DNA of 64,000 bases from Hofstenia miamia (taxonomy: Eukaryota > Xenacoelomorpha > Acoela). Location: NCBI GenBank assembly GCA_004352715.1, contig SCFE01000040.1:1406067-1470066 (forward strand), read 5' to 3'. Positions 1 to 12,226 of this stretch are shown here, in pieces (the stretch's first letter is position 1; each line of letters opens with the position of its first letter). Below the pieces are notes generated by a model. The model ran no database searches, was not told the DNA's origin, and worked only from the letters and a program-made list of their open reading frames with translations. Both the position numbers and the translations under genes were made by a program.

Positions 1-84
1 GTATGTAAAGTGGGAAAGTAATACATGTAAAGTAAATTAATGTGGGAAAGTAATACATGTAAAGTAAGTTAATGTGGGAAAGTA
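1..84. repeat. 32-bp tandem repeat
   Basis: A 32-bp unit beginning GTGGGAAAGTAATACATG is repeated at 10-41 and 42-73, with a partial third copy from 74. The leading bases resemble the end of an earlier unit, so the array may continue to the left of the window. No coding potential is seen. Confidence 0.8.
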
Positions 85-215
85 AAAACTAAAAAAGTAA
101 AAAAATGCAAACTAAATTAGGCCACATAAATAACACAAAAACTAGTAAAAGTACATCCCTGACGTCAGTAAAACACCCCCGGCAATATCCACGGCGTCTC
201 AGGTCAAAGGCCATC

Positions 216-310
216 CCTCTCGACCAATCACAAAAAAGTGACAATGGAACCCACCTCTCGACCAATCAGACAGAAAAAAGTGAGAAGGGGTACGCTCGAA
301 TATATACTAC
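216..310 (+). promoter_or_regulatory. possible promoter-like block with paired CCAAT motifs
   Basis: The motif CCTCTCGACCAATCA occurs twice, at about 216-230 and 254-268, 38 bp apart, as part of an imperfect tandem repeat. A TATATA run follows at about 300-306. Paired CCAAT elements upstream of a TATA-like run would suit a promoter, possibly that of the LINE remnant that follows. This is inference; a plain tandem repeat is the alternative. Confidence 0.25.
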
Positions 311-504
311 TTATCACATACTTAAAATATACATACCAAATAACAGGATCAAAAATCACTGCACTGCTTGACAAAGATCAGTGTCGAAAAGTCTTCCTTA
401 AATATATTAATTCCCTATTTTCTAGCAATTGGACTTCATTTTCGTTTCTCAAAAGACTTACTTTGAAAACTGCTTTCAACAAAACTTAATTTGGACACTG
501 ATCA

Positions 505-2480
505 ATGGCACTTGTTGTTGAGCCAAAAAAGAAGATTGACATGATAAGAAGATTTGTTGTGTTTAGAGACCAACGTCAACACTGTAAAACTCGTCTGAAC
601 TTTGAAATGGATTTTAGTGAGATCTACAGTATTACTATACTGACCCAAAACCAAGCCATGGAGCGACTAATTGAAATCTTCAAACAGCATTTTAACATGA
701 AATGAAAAATGTTAAACTCTCAGACAATTACCCTGTTTACATGAGTCCACTTCTTAAGTGCCTCATCAGGAAAAAGCAGCATTTACTTCGAAAACACTGC
801 TACTTTGACGCAGAAATACTCTCTTATCTCATCAAAACAATGATATTATCAAATATTTCTTCTTTCAAAGGTCATTCTGGCTCTTCCAAGTATGGGAATT
901 TAATTAAAGACTTGTCAAATCAGAGTAAATCAAATACCTCTAATATTGTTTTTCCCGTGATGATATAAACGAACATTTTGCTGATATTTCGACTGTGTAT
1001 GTGCAGCACTATGATATACCTGATATAGACAACTGCAGTGGTCATATACCTCCTGATCTTTTGCTACAACATGTTTATTATTCTCTTAAATATTCTAAAG
1101 TAACATCTATGGGTCATGATTTTATTCCTTCCTGGCTTATAAAGGAAAATTCGCACAATTTAGCTGAGCCTCTTACTTTTATTTACAATATGTGCATTGC
1201 ACAGTGTATTTATCCAAGCATGTTTAAGCTCTCTCTTATTTCTCCACTTCAAAAAATCTCAAAAGTTAAATCTTCACATCAATTGAGACCCATTTCTATT
1301 AGTCCGATATTATATAGAATCTTTGAAAGATTACTTATCGAAAACTGGATTAGCGAAAACTATAACAAGTATGTTAGTAAAAATCAATTCGGATTTCAAA
1401 AGAAATCATTGACAAGCGATGCTTTACTCCGTATTTGTGAAATCTCCAGAAATTTGAAAAAAATGAGAGTGTGATTGGATCTTAGCAAGGCGTTCGATAG
1501 AGTACCTCACTGCTTATTATTTCACAACTAATGAAGCTAAAGCCAGAAATTAGTCCATTCATTATAAATCAGGTGAGATCATTTCTCATGAATAGACAGC
1601 AATTTGTATCCATGCAGGGGTGTTATTCTTCCATTTGTGAAACTAACAGTGGTGTCCCACAAGAAACATTTTTGGGTCCTTTCTTTTTCAATTTGGCATA
1701 TGATGACTTACAATTAAATGGTCCTAATATAGATTTTATCAAGTTTGCTGACGATATGCACCTCTTAGTAGCAGAAAATAACTCTGTTGATGGAGCTGAA
1801 GAAGCCATTTCAACCATGGTAAATTGGTGCAACACAAACAATTTTATCCTAAATAAATCCAAAAGTAAGGAACTCAGGATAAAGTAAAAAATCTGCAATT
1901 AATCAGTCCTCCAGTAAATGACATTGAACATGTTAATGAATTAAAGGTGCTGGGTATTCAATTTACATATTAAGAATAGCGTAAAGAAAGCATCCAGGCA
2001 ATTATTTTTGTTACTAAATCTCAAGCATATGAACTATACAAAACATGAATTGACTATGCTATTCAAACGGTTGAACCAATTCTTTATTATGGAGTTCAAG
2101 TTTGGGGTGGTTCCCCAACTATCTTCTTGAGAAATTTGACTCGTTATTCCGAAGAGCTCAATAAACAGGTATTATTAACAAATATATATAACTTATTAAG
2201 GGTGTAGTTAAGCTGAAGATGAAAAACTTTATTAAGCCATTTCAGAATGTTCAGGTCATTCTCTTTGATATTCTTCCTTCTAGAACAGCATATGGTCAGA
2301 GGTTAAGAACCCGACTCCCCTCTAGACAATATCTAAATAAGGACGACTATTTCTTGATAGACATCTTCGATTCCTTCATCACTTTTAAATTTGTTTTATT
2401 TATTCTATAAATCAGTTGTAATTTACTGATTTTGTTAAAGACTATTATTATTATTGTTAATATTATTTCTATTATTCTAC
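505..2480 (+). pseudogene. non-LTR retrotransposon (LINE) reverse transcriptase, broken
   Basis: Several frames together read as the end of a LINE ORF2. Positions 505-968 encode the linker before the reverse transcriptase (KLSDNYPVYMSPLLKCLIRK). Positions 995-1474 give the fingers (LRPISISPILYRIFERLL, NQFGFQ). After a stop at 1472-1474 comes LDLSKAFDRVPH, the palm motif A with its aspartate. Positions 1531-1887 carry GVPQETFLGPFFFN and FADDMHLL, the catalytic motif B and YxDD region. Positions 2219-2410 hold the C-terminal arginine-rich tail. The piece ends in an ATT-rich stretch from about 2438, which suits a LINE 3' tail. Stops and frame changes make it non-functional. The endonuclease domain is absent. 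A CR1/Jockey-group origin is plausible but not proven. Confidence 0.85.
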
Positions 2481-4677
2481 ATTTATTTTATTATGCTCAA
2501 CTTACACATCTATCAGTAAGAGTTAACCTTTTTTCTCATGAACACGTCACAAATATTAAATAGTCATAAAAATTTAAGAGTTCTCAAACTATATAAACAG
2601 AATATCTTTGAGATAATTATTAAAATTCATTTTGTAGCAATGGTACCCTATTTTCCTAAATGGTAGAATTATGCAAACCAGATTCTACTCACAGGAGTAC
2701 AAATTTCATCCTTTTTAAGAAAAACACTGCAAACAAACACAATTTTAAAAACTAATCATTCTAACACTATATTAGGCTGTGCTATAACACAATAGACTTG
2801 TTTGTTCTATTACATAGTCATCTTAGACTGTTTTTATCATATAGTACCTTTATATACAAAATTTCGTAATGAAAATTCACATAAATTCTAAAAAATTTAG
2901 TGAAATTCAAACTCCGATTTCCTATTAACCAGCTCTAGCTACTTTTTAGACCATATACCATTAGTTTTCTTTTTCGCGTAGTTATTTTTATATTTCTAGA
3001 TTTCCAAGCTTTTTTTTCCCTATAAATATGTCAAACGTTTTTACCATGAGCTATTTGCTTAATTAGTAGAGTGACTAGAAGTACATTCCACTTCGACCTT
3101 TTGACTTTGGTGGGTACATTGGCAGGTTTATCTTGCGTGGCTATGATGTAATTCTATACTTTTACCAGATATCTATCTCTGACATCATTGCAATATACAG
3201 ATAGCGAATTTAAGATGAAAAAAGAAAGAGGAGACATTTCTCTATCTTATGGTGTTTTTGATTTTAAGTATCTTCATTAGTTGGTGAATTATAAGCATTT
3301 AAAATTTCTCTGAAAAATTCCTAGTGGAAATAGGGCTAAAGCTAGAAGCAGTTTGTTATCTTTTTGGCCTGTAATCCACCCTTTTTTAAAGTGACCCATA
3401 AAGTCTCGTCCAATGAAGCAGCATGTTACCAAAAACATGAACAAAACAGTTGAAAATAGAGAGTGCATGGATAAACCTCAATCAATATCAAATTAAGAAC
3501 CTGGAATACTTTATTGAATGAAACCTGTAAATATACATGTACATGAAAATTACTGAAAATATACTGTTTTGCAAGATCAGCTTGCAACAATTGGGGATAT
3601 TCATTATGCACATGCATTCAAGGCCTATCATCATGTCATTAACTAAGCATCAGCTACAGAATTTCAACTGCATTGTTTCCTTTAACCTCTTGAGTTTTGA
3701 AAGCAGACAACTACATTTCGCTGTTATATTTTGTTACATATTTGATTAATATGAATCACTAAAACTATATTTTTCAAAAATTTAATTTTTTTAAATTTTA
3801 CAAACATTTTCACTGCATTATATATTATAAGTTAAAGCTAATGTAAAAATTCATTTTAGGAAAATTTATAAAATCAGCAAAGTTGCATAATTCTATTCAA
3901 AATTATATTAGATCAAAAACTATTAAAAAAAAATATTGACCACCAGGATATTTTTCAGCAGCAACTCATTCGGGATCAGCAACTGACTATTTTATATTTT
4001 GGGGTGTGTTTGAATTCACTGAGTTTATTTTCCCAGATAATGTTGCTAAATGAATTTTCTGTTTCCTTATTGAAGTTTTTATATCAATAATTTCAAAAAT
4101 ATAAATTTTAGGTTCTAATTTTTAGACCTCCATTTGTGTAAGAAATCCATTTTTTGCAAAATTTTCCAAATTTTTGAAATATTTCTTGACATCTTCCATG
4201 ACTGCAAAAATTCTGGATTTTTTTAAGAACCGGGCTGCACTACTCACTCATATCTATAGTTTCTTAAGTCTGCCGCTCTGATGATACAATCATCGATTAT
4301 AAAAAACAGATCAATCCAAACAATCGCAAGACACAAATGAAACCCATCACCAGAAAGGCCAAAGCCTAAAGACCTGAACCATCTTAAAAGTACCAAAAGA
4401 TTCTATTTCCTGTTATACATTTTATTGCTACTCTTAACACTAAAAAGGCCATTACTCCTTAGGATTCTTTTTCATACAGAATTTCAAAATAGAACATTAT
4501 GCAAAAGAATGAAAAAAAATTAAACGTGCAATTTCAAATGGATAATCAGTTTATTTGGTGGTGCATATACCTGCTGTTGTTTTTAACGAATGCATGTGAA
4601 ACTAAACAAACTATTAGTTTGAATCACTTTTGCACATTTGGCTGTTCTAGAGTTAACAATTGTGAAACCTACAAACA
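2481..4677. other. AT-rich stretch without recognised genes
   Basis: Short frames only, none with a recognisable domain. A segment near 4300-4400 is slightly richer in GC and lies just before the zinc-finger-like fragment, so it could be part of the same decayed element. Confidence 0.5.
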
Positions 4678-5140
4678 ATGGTAAGCACTAAGCTCTGTAC
4701 TACATGCAATGGCAACTTATCTAATAAAGGAAACATTTTTACATGCATATTGTGCAATTCTAATATGCACTTGACTAAAGATTTTAGAGGATTTGCCGTG
4801 GATGTTCTGGAATGTTTCGAAAAGGTCAGAGACAATCATTTGCTATTCTGTAATGACTGTGTGCATTCTGGTTCTTAGAACAACACCTCAGGTAATTGTC
4901 AACTTGCAACCTGATGTCCTAAACCTTAATAACACTTGCAATGAAATATTTACTTCAATCAAATCATCCAAAGCTGCAAGCACACAAACGGCATAAAATT
5001 GCTCTTGTGGTTATATCTAATACTTCGGTCACAAATTCTAACTATTTGAAGAATTTTAGCAACAATATGTTGAAATTAATTTCAAGTTTTAAAAATGTTG
5101 CCTTATTGCATTTTAGCAATTTTGGAAACTTTTGGTAACA
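4678..5140 (+). pseudogene. PHD-like Cys/His fragment, possibly LINE ORF1
   Basis: Positions 4678-4878 encode a 66-residue piece with spaced Cys/His pairs: CTTC near the start, then CILCNSNMH, then CNDC near the end. This resembles the PHD-type fingers found in the first ORF of some CR1/L2-like LINEs. The frame breaks at 4876-4878, and coding-like sequence seems to continue to about 5140 in other frames. No matching ORF2 follows directly. A chance cluster of cysteines or a host-gene fragment cannot be excluded. Confidence 0.35.
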
Positions 5141-6099
5141 TGTGATCTAGTAATTGATCATTCAAAAGAAAAAGATTATCCAACAACATACTAAGTAAAA
5201 GAAATGTTGGTAGAGTCTTATTTCTAATACTGAAGTCATTGAATCACAAAACAACGCAATGATATTAGCAGTTTCTAAAATGCATAGTGAAATTTACCTT
5301 AAGCAAAAGCATATCCCAGATAAATCATGGCTGTCATGCAAATTCTATAATACCGATTATTCAACAACTTTTATTTAAATTCTCATAGTAATTTATCCCT
5401 CGCCTGTTAAATACATTATATAGGTATTTTGAATTTTATGTATTTTTATGCTTTGACGCTATTCGTTAAATTACAGCTTCAATTGTCAATATCTGAATAA
5501 ATAATTTCTTATCTTATCTCATTTTATGAATTTAGTTAAAAAAAATTTGAAACCCAATCAAAATCCGTACTAAGTGGCAAATTGAAATCGGAGATAGTCC
5601 AAGTACACGTTCTCAAACATGTACCGTACACAACAAAGGATGTTTCCGTGAACACAAAGAAAGAATTTTCAATGATATAATATCACGTCAAAGAGCTTTT
5701 GTAAATGGAGAGACGGTAGTTCTAGCTTTCTAGCAAGACTACCCGCTCTTCACCTTCACCCCACCATGAAAACCCGAAAAAAGTTTTCTTTTGCATGATC
5801 ATTAAGTTTGGACATAGGTACAGATTTTCATACTCAATCTGCACTCGCGACATCTGTACCAAACCCACTCCGGCAAATTTGAAAATACTGTGTATACCCA
5901 ACCCTTTCACACGCCCGCAGGTTTCTAAAGTAAATTACAGCGTTTTAGCGTTGAAAAAAGTACTTTTCCCTTAGAAAGTATTTTATATTGCAAAATAGAC
6001 CATGCACATAAGATATTGAAACGACACTAAAATATCAATCTGTGATGTTCCAAATGTAGTAGAATACAATTCTTAATATACCATCAAATTTTTCATTCT

Positions 6100-6936
6100 A
6101 CATATTGAGATTTACGCATATTTTTGTTTATAATTTAATGTTATTCAATGAGTAAAAGTTGCATCCCAATTATGTATGGGACGCCATTTCATATTGATTT
6201 ATTGATGAGCATGCAATGTAAGAGATACTTCTCTGCTGAACGCTAAAAATGTCGTTACTAATTTGTTATGGTCTATGAGAATATTATTATTAGCATTGTG
6301 TCGATGACGAATGTAAGGCAGAGAAATACTCGCAAACAAATCGAGTGAAATCATTGCAGCATATGAAATCATCACGGCGTAGGAAACTTCCTGTGTCTCA
6401 CATTACCGCTTACATTCAATATAGACCATAATTTCATCCTCATTTACAATCTAGAAAAAAAGAAATGAAACCCTGAAATTTCAATTTCCCAGCAGTAATC
6501 TCACTCATTCCAAAATGAATTTTCAAGTTTTTTAATAGACTTCCTTCAAGTGTAAACTTTTTGGAATCGATTGGGCTAAAATCTTGTTTGATAGAATTCT
6601 ATTGGACATATTTTTATGAATATTTTGCAATTTCAATAGCACTTGTAGCGGGAAATTTTACTGTTCCAGTAATACACATGTTGTCTCAAAACTTTATAAA
6701 CTTGTGCTGGAATTGACATCTTGTACTGTAAAGCATTTTAATTAATAAATAAAATAAAATAAATTATTTAGGTATAGAAATTTATTTCGCAGGCCTACAA
6801 ATGAAATCTATGGTTCATCTTTCCATTATACACAGTATTTTAGAAGAATGAAATGAAATACTATTAAAATAATTTAAATGCAATAATCATTGTTAAAAAT
6901 TTGGTGGTTTTACTTTACCACCAATTTTATAGAAAT
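6100..6936. other. 5' flank of the M13 peptidase, no gene seen
   Basis: Non-coding AT-rich DNA between the best-conserved block of the duplication and the peptidase start. No TATA box or initiator could be assigned with confidence. Confidence 0.4.
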
Positions 6937-9090
6937 ATGTCAATTTCAAATGGATATATACTTTTTTGTTTCAAAGCAGTCCTAAAATATGAACAGCCTT
7001 TATTTTTTGTTGCAATTTTTCTAAGTTTGAATTGCATATTTGTAAATACAGAGAAGTTACAGGGTTCTGACATTTGTCTAACTCCACAGTGTGTTAAAAC
7101 CGCTGCCAAATTACTGAAAAATATGGAAACAGATGTAGATCCATGCGAAGATTTTTATGAATATTCTTGTGGACGCTGGAAGGAACACAATCTGCTCTCT
7201 CCATCAGAACCCGAGAAATTTCCAATAGGACAATTGAGAGAAGATACCAAATTAACCTTGATTAACATTGTGGAATCGTGGAGGACAGCTAAGGACATTA
7301 CAAGGCAAAAAGCGTATTCATACTATGTGTCATGTATGGATAATCATACTGAAACACATAGCGACATTGATAAACATGGCAAAGAGGCTTTACTAAAATT
7401 GATTAAAGATTTGGGAAACACTTCTTTTTTGGGAGCTGCAAATGGAACCATTTCTGATGTAAGACATTGTTTAGAAGTTATGTTTAATAGCTATTTCCTA
7501 TATGCATTGCTATATACAGATATAACGTTTACAAATAGAACCAATAATATACTATTTGTATGTGGTCAAGCAACTCTCCCTGGTCTCATTAATAATGAAA
7601 CCCGTTCCCAGTATTTAAAATTGATGAGGAGTACATTAGCTAATCTAGGATATCCATTAAATGAGAAAGATTTGTTAACTAAAATTAATGAAGTGATTGA
7701 CTTTGAGTTGCAGCTAGCCGAACTTATGTCAATGTCGTCAAAAACTTGGAACTGCTCATACATGACTATATCAGAATTACAAGCAAAATATGAATTTTTT
7801 AATTGGACGGAAATTCTTCACAATCCATTGTCATTAGCTAGCATTTCTTTAAATAATAAAGAAAAAATATGTGTGATGAAAGCAGATTACTTTGAAAGGC
7901 TGAATAACCACTTAAAACAAACTGATGCTGATGTCATTCGTAACTATGCTGTTTGGCAAGCAATTTATAGAACCATGGAGTGGTCATCAAGCGAAATTAG
8001 AAATTACTACTTGAAGTTCAAATTTGCACCGCATGGAGTAAATTCGCAATTACGTTAGGATTACTGTTTAGACAATATAATGAAAAGTTATCGACTAAAA
8101 TATGTTCTTAGTATAGACTACATATATCAGTACAATGACACTACATTGAAAAAGAAAGAAAAGCAAATCAATATTATTTTTGAAATTCTAAAAGAAACGT
8201 TTAAAGAAATATTAGAACATTCTTCTTGGGTTGATAATGAAAGCCGTAATTTAATATTAGATAAACTTAGAGAGATAGAACATGCCAGTAGCTTTCCGAA
8301 AGAATTTGACAACAAATCACGCATGGAAAAATTATTGGATGATGTTAAATTGAATTCTAGTTTGTTCTTTATGAACAATATTCATCTGGAGAAGGCTAAT
8401 ATATTTGATAGATGGGAAATATGGAATTATTCCGGCAATCTTTACGACCTTTATATTTGGCCATTTATGGGTCACGCAGCATATGCAACAGTGCACAATC
8501 TTGTGTATTTTCATCCTCCTTTGTTATTTGCGCCTTTTTATGACGAAACAAGATCATTTTCCTTAAATTTTGGTGGATTAGGCTTTGTATTTGCACATGA
8601 AATTGGACATGGGTTCAATAATGCTGGCTTAGACTGGGATAATCAAGGTGTGAGACATAAATGGCTTACAAATTCAACACTAGAAAATGTAAAAAATCTT
8701 TCAAAATGTTTTATTGAACAATTTGAAAAATTTAGAATCTTTGAAGAACATGTTGACCCAAACAGGACACTGAGTGAGAATATTGCTGACACCTTCGCTG
8801 TTAGTATATCATATGCAGCATACAAAAAATATGTAACAAAGCACAAAGAATTTATTTCTTATCCAGGTATTAACATGACACACGAACAATTGTTTTTTCT
8901 TGGTCTCTCTCAAGGCTTCTGCTATCATGGTACAAAAGAGAAAGTTATTAACTACATGAAAACCAATGTTCATGCATTCGACAGGTTTAGAATAATTGGA
9001 AGTTTATCAAATAGTATTGACTTTGCTAAGGCATTCAATTGTAAACCTCGTTCAAGAATGAATCCAAGCAAAAAGTGTCAATTTTGGTAA
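6937..9090 (+). pseudogene. M13 family (neprilysin-like) metallopeptidase, intronless, one in-frame TAG
   Basis: M13 peptidases are type II membrane or secreted zinc enzymes that cut small peptides. From ATG 6937 the frame begins with a short cytoplasmic stretch and a hydrophobic signal-anchor (PLFFVAIFLSLNCIFV). The conserved N-terminal cysteine pattern follows (CLTPQCVKTAA, DPCEDFYEYSCGRW). In the C-terminal half HEIGH (8596-8610) is the HExxH zinc and catalytic motif, and ENIAD (8776-8790) supplies the third ligand. HAFDRFRIIG and the closing NPSKKCQFW match the family end. The substrate-binding NAY/FY motif is not conserved; the region reads HNLVYFHPP. The length, 718 codons including stops, is near the family norm. 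TAG at 8056-8058 splits it into 373 and 343 codons in the same frame, with no other lesion. I chose ATG 6937 over the upstream TTG at 6901. The lack of introns suggests a retrocopy. It may be a young pseudogene, carry a sequencing error or be a polymorphic null. Confidence 0.85.
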
Positions 9091-9188
9091 TATTTGTAAC
9101 TCTACGCAGAGAAAGATTTCTGCATATTGTGAACCAAGTGAAATGCAGCAAACACTGAGGTTAACTCATTTTTTTTCTTTTGAAATTC

Positions 9189-9194
9189 AATAAA
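9189..9194 (+). promoter_or_regulatory. candidate polyadenylation signal of the M13 gene
   Basis: AATAAA lies about 100 bp after the peptidase stop codon. The same TTCAATAAAAC context is kept in the decayed duplicate at 13220-13225. Confidence 0.55.
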
Positions 9195-9312
9195 ACGTTT
9201 GGTGTTGCTCATAAATTAGCTCTATATTTATAACTTTAGTACTTGTCCTCTACAAATGGCCAAACCAGTTGAGAACTTTGTAGGAACCTGATATTATACA
9301 TGTATTTATCAT

Positions 9313-9802
9313 AGAGGCGTCTCAAACTTAGTTTAGGGATTATAAATGCAATGGATTTCAAAATCATTTCACATACACTTAGTGTAGATTAAGTCATTTT
9401 ATTTGCATTTGAATTTTGGAAAGAGACGACCTTTAACTCCAGTAATGACCTTTGGAGTAAAACACACTTTCTGTTTCACAACAATTAATTTTTATCAAAG
9501 TTAGGTAACCAAGAAAAATAATTTTGGATTTAAAAAAATGATGGCAGTGACGTGTTAGAGACAAAACCGATATCTAGGAAGAATTTTTTAGCACAGCTAA
9601 AAGATAGGAAAACTGTAACGTAGAAATCACTTTTACTCCAAAGCTCATAACTGGAGTTAAGGGTCGCCTATTTCAAAAATTCAAAATGTAAATAAAATGC
9701 CATAATCTATAGTGGGTGTGTACGAAATCATGTTGAAATCCATTGCATCGTTCAAAAATCAGAGACATTTACATTTCTCAGATTAAATTTAAGACACCCT
9801 GC
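9313..9802. mobile_element. foldback element with about 170-bp inverted repeats
   Basis: The left arm (about 9313-9480) and the reverse complement of the right arm (about 9625-9802) match along most of their length. Shared blocks include TGCAATGGATTTCAA, CATTTTATTT, CTTTAACTCCAGT or CCTTAACTCCAGT, and CTTTGGAGTAAAA. The outer ends read roughly GGCGTCTCAAA and GGGTGTCTTAAA. No protein is encoded. It is probably a non-autonomous DNA transposon. The exact ends and target duplication are unclear. Confidence 0.65.
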
Positions 9803-11039
9803 ACATTGATTGGAATCTTGACGATTGGAAAAATGTATTAATTTTTAACCTTACAATAAAGTAAATTTAATAATGGTAAATCTTTGCAATGAAAATTCAC
9901 ATGTACAAATTGTCCTGTAAACTACCACCTAAAGGCAGATTGTGTTGGCTTCAATTCAAATTGCATTGATTTCCTTCAGCATTATAGTGGTAATATCATT
10001 ACATTTGCAACAATTGTGTTAACAAATGACAAAAGGAACATTATCATGAGCCCCACACAAGATCCTCTGATGCGAAATGAAATCTCTTATAAATATTATT
10101 GATGAAAAATTGATACTATCGATAATCGTGTTGCATTTTATCACACTCAAGTGATAAAATTAAACAAAACAAGTCATGAAGCAATGAGAATATCACATGA
10201 TAATGTTTCTCCTATACTCAAAAAAGATTGACTTCTTGAGACAAATTAATTTAATTCTGAAGAAGAAGAGGTTAGCAAAATTTTGTCACATGTTGAATCG
10301 AATGATGAGTACATTGTAAATGTAATATAAAGCAGAATTGGTAAATATTATTTTGGAAATCTGAAACCTCTTTCAATAGCAGTTATCTTTTCTTCGTCAT
10401 GAGATGTTCGTAAGCTACTTCCTAAAGCGTCAACTCTTTGTTCATTTCCATATTCTACATTTTTTTGGAAGAATCTTTCTAGAGTGGACAGAGGGTTTGA
10501 GAGAAAATTACTTATTCATAATTACAACATTTCCGCATTAACCCTAAATTTCAATAATGCTAGAGTTTCGACTGGTGTGTAGTTTCTAGTACTTAGAAGT
10601 AATTTTTTACTCAAAGCTAAATTTTGAAACTCATATTAATGCAAAAGTTCTAAATTTACTATCAGTATAAGACGTATGTCAATGAGAGTAATGAGGGATT
10701 CAATTTTTCCATGCATTTATAATGAGTTATTTGCAAATATATTAAAGATGCTGTTTTAAAGAAACTTGGTATCCAATCAGAATGGATATGAAATGTTTTA
10801 AAGAAAAATTCTTCCAAAACTTAGCACTACATTTCAACATCAATCATTTTCCCAAGCAGCTTCTCATTTTGTGACCATTACGTTACATTTTTTAGACTTT
10901 TCAAGAAGTTATCACCCATAGCACGATTTCAATGCCTCTAGTCAAATCTGTATTAAGCATAGGAAAAAAGAATAATTCATTAATACGACTATTCGAACTT
11001 GGAAGAGATAAAGAACATTGAAATATTAGGAATTTATAA
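9803..11039. other. non-coding spacer between the two peptidase-locus copies
   Basis: No gene recognised. A perfect short hairpin, TTTTATCAC...GTGATAAAA, lies near 10136-10160. Confidence 0.4.
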
Positions 11040-11117
11040 AAGGCACAGTAAAATTTACCTTAACCAAAAGCATATCCAAGGTAAATCATGGCTATCATGA
11101 AAATTCTATACCGATTA

Positions 11118-12226
11118 CACTGGTCTGCATTTGAAAAAAATTTTTTTGCTGATTGGATGAAAAGTATCCATTTCAAATAAGTTCAGTGCGCTGATTTCAA
11201 AAATGCTATCAGCTTTCTTTTATCACGTTAATTTTTTTTCACAAAATTTATTTCAATTTTTAGTGTTAATATGACAAAAATGGCTTCGTACTGTATGCAA
11301 GATAAAGTGTTTTTGCCATAAAAACACGAAAAAGCCAATAAAAACATTAATAACAGTGCGACACATAACAATCAGGAAGCAGTGTTCTGCTAAACGTTAA
11401 CAAGCTTCCTCTTTTTTAGTTTTGTGAGTGTTAGTAAGTGTCTCCATCTCTCATGAGGCACTAACAGTAGTCAGCTATCATGTTGACATTCCACCGACCT
11501 TGGTGTCGGTTTTCCATAGTCTTTATGACTTGGTGGAAGCGTCCGCCCTGCTCCTCACTTACTTTATTTTTTCGTGGCTCAACAAGGGAAATTTCTGCCT
11601 AATATTCTTGAAGTATTCCCCATCCTTGTTGAGGCTTTTTACGCACTGCTTAATTAAACCCAGTTTAATGTGCAGTGCTGGCAGTAACACTTTGTGAGGA
11701 GGCACGGAAGGTTCGTTAAGGATATTCTTCTCCCCAATCGTGAAATGTTTTCTTTCTGATCACTGATCACGTGTTCAAGACAAGAATAAAAACTGGGAGT
11801 TACAGCAAATATTTAAAGAAAATGGTTCTGTACACGATTCGTTTTATCAATATGAAGTAGGCCTAAAAAGGGAGTCTAGTTGTCAATCTTTTGTGGAAAT
11901 GAAAATGGTCCGCACGATTACATTGTTTCAAGCTTTTGCTATAAATTGGCTTGACTTGCCCAAAATGCCTTCAGTCAACACAATAGAATAGACCTAAACC
12001 TTGCTCAGCATTTCCAAGAAAAGCTGTATGCTTTGAACTTAGCAGAGGCATCAGCTTAAGCCTTTCATTGCATGGACAAATTGTACACATGCGTCACATG
12101 AGGGTTACATTTTGTGACTAAACTTGACGTTATAAGCAAAAACTAACAGCATTTTTGGAATCAGCGCCCCCAAATTGAACCAAAAGAGCATTTAGTTTTT
12201 ATTCTGCAAATTGGTGAAGACCAGTG
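11118..12226. mobile_element. CACTA-like DNA transposon, internally decayed
   Basis: The element starts CACTGGTCT and ends AGACCAGTG, a perfect 9-bp terminal inverted repeat. A second, sub-terminal pair follows: GCGCTGATTTCAAAAATGCT near 11190 and its near inverted match near 12140-12170. TTA flanks both ends (11115-11117, 12227-12229). The duplicated locus at 5351-5370 has the same flanks with one TTA and no insert, which gives the empty site and a 3-bp target duplication. CACT- termini with a 3-bp duplication are hallmarks of the CACTA/EnSpm group. The interior holds broken pieces of a minus-strand protein described separately. Confidence 0.75.
11455..11700 (-). pseudogene. fragment of uncharacterised family protein within the CACTA-like element
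   Basis: On the minus strand the sequence reads VLLPALHIKLGLIKQCVKSL and then FPLLSHEKIK. After a jump it reads an EEQGGRFHQ-like stretch followed by TMENRHQGRWNVNMIADY, in broken frames. The first part matches the PLHIKLGLIKQFVKKLN block of the longer copy at 23548-24135, so the two are the same family. I recognise this as a recurrent uncharacterised arthropod protein. Its place inside a terminal-repeat element suggests a transposase, which is inference. The middle of the protein is deleted here. Confidence 0.65.

Larger units (their letters stand above)
5285..9230. repeat. segmental duplication, intact copy (peptidase locus)
   Basis: Blocks from about 5285 to 6050 reappear in the same order and orientation between about 11040 and 12930. 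Examples are the stretches starting TTTACCTTAA, TGAATAAATAATTTCTTATC, GGTTTCTAAAGTAAAT and ATATTGAAACGACG. A piece of the peptidase gene and its AATAAA region also recur, at 13015-13230. The shared order shows one duplication of flank plus gene, not scattered repeats. This copy keeps the long reading frame. Confidence 0.8.
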
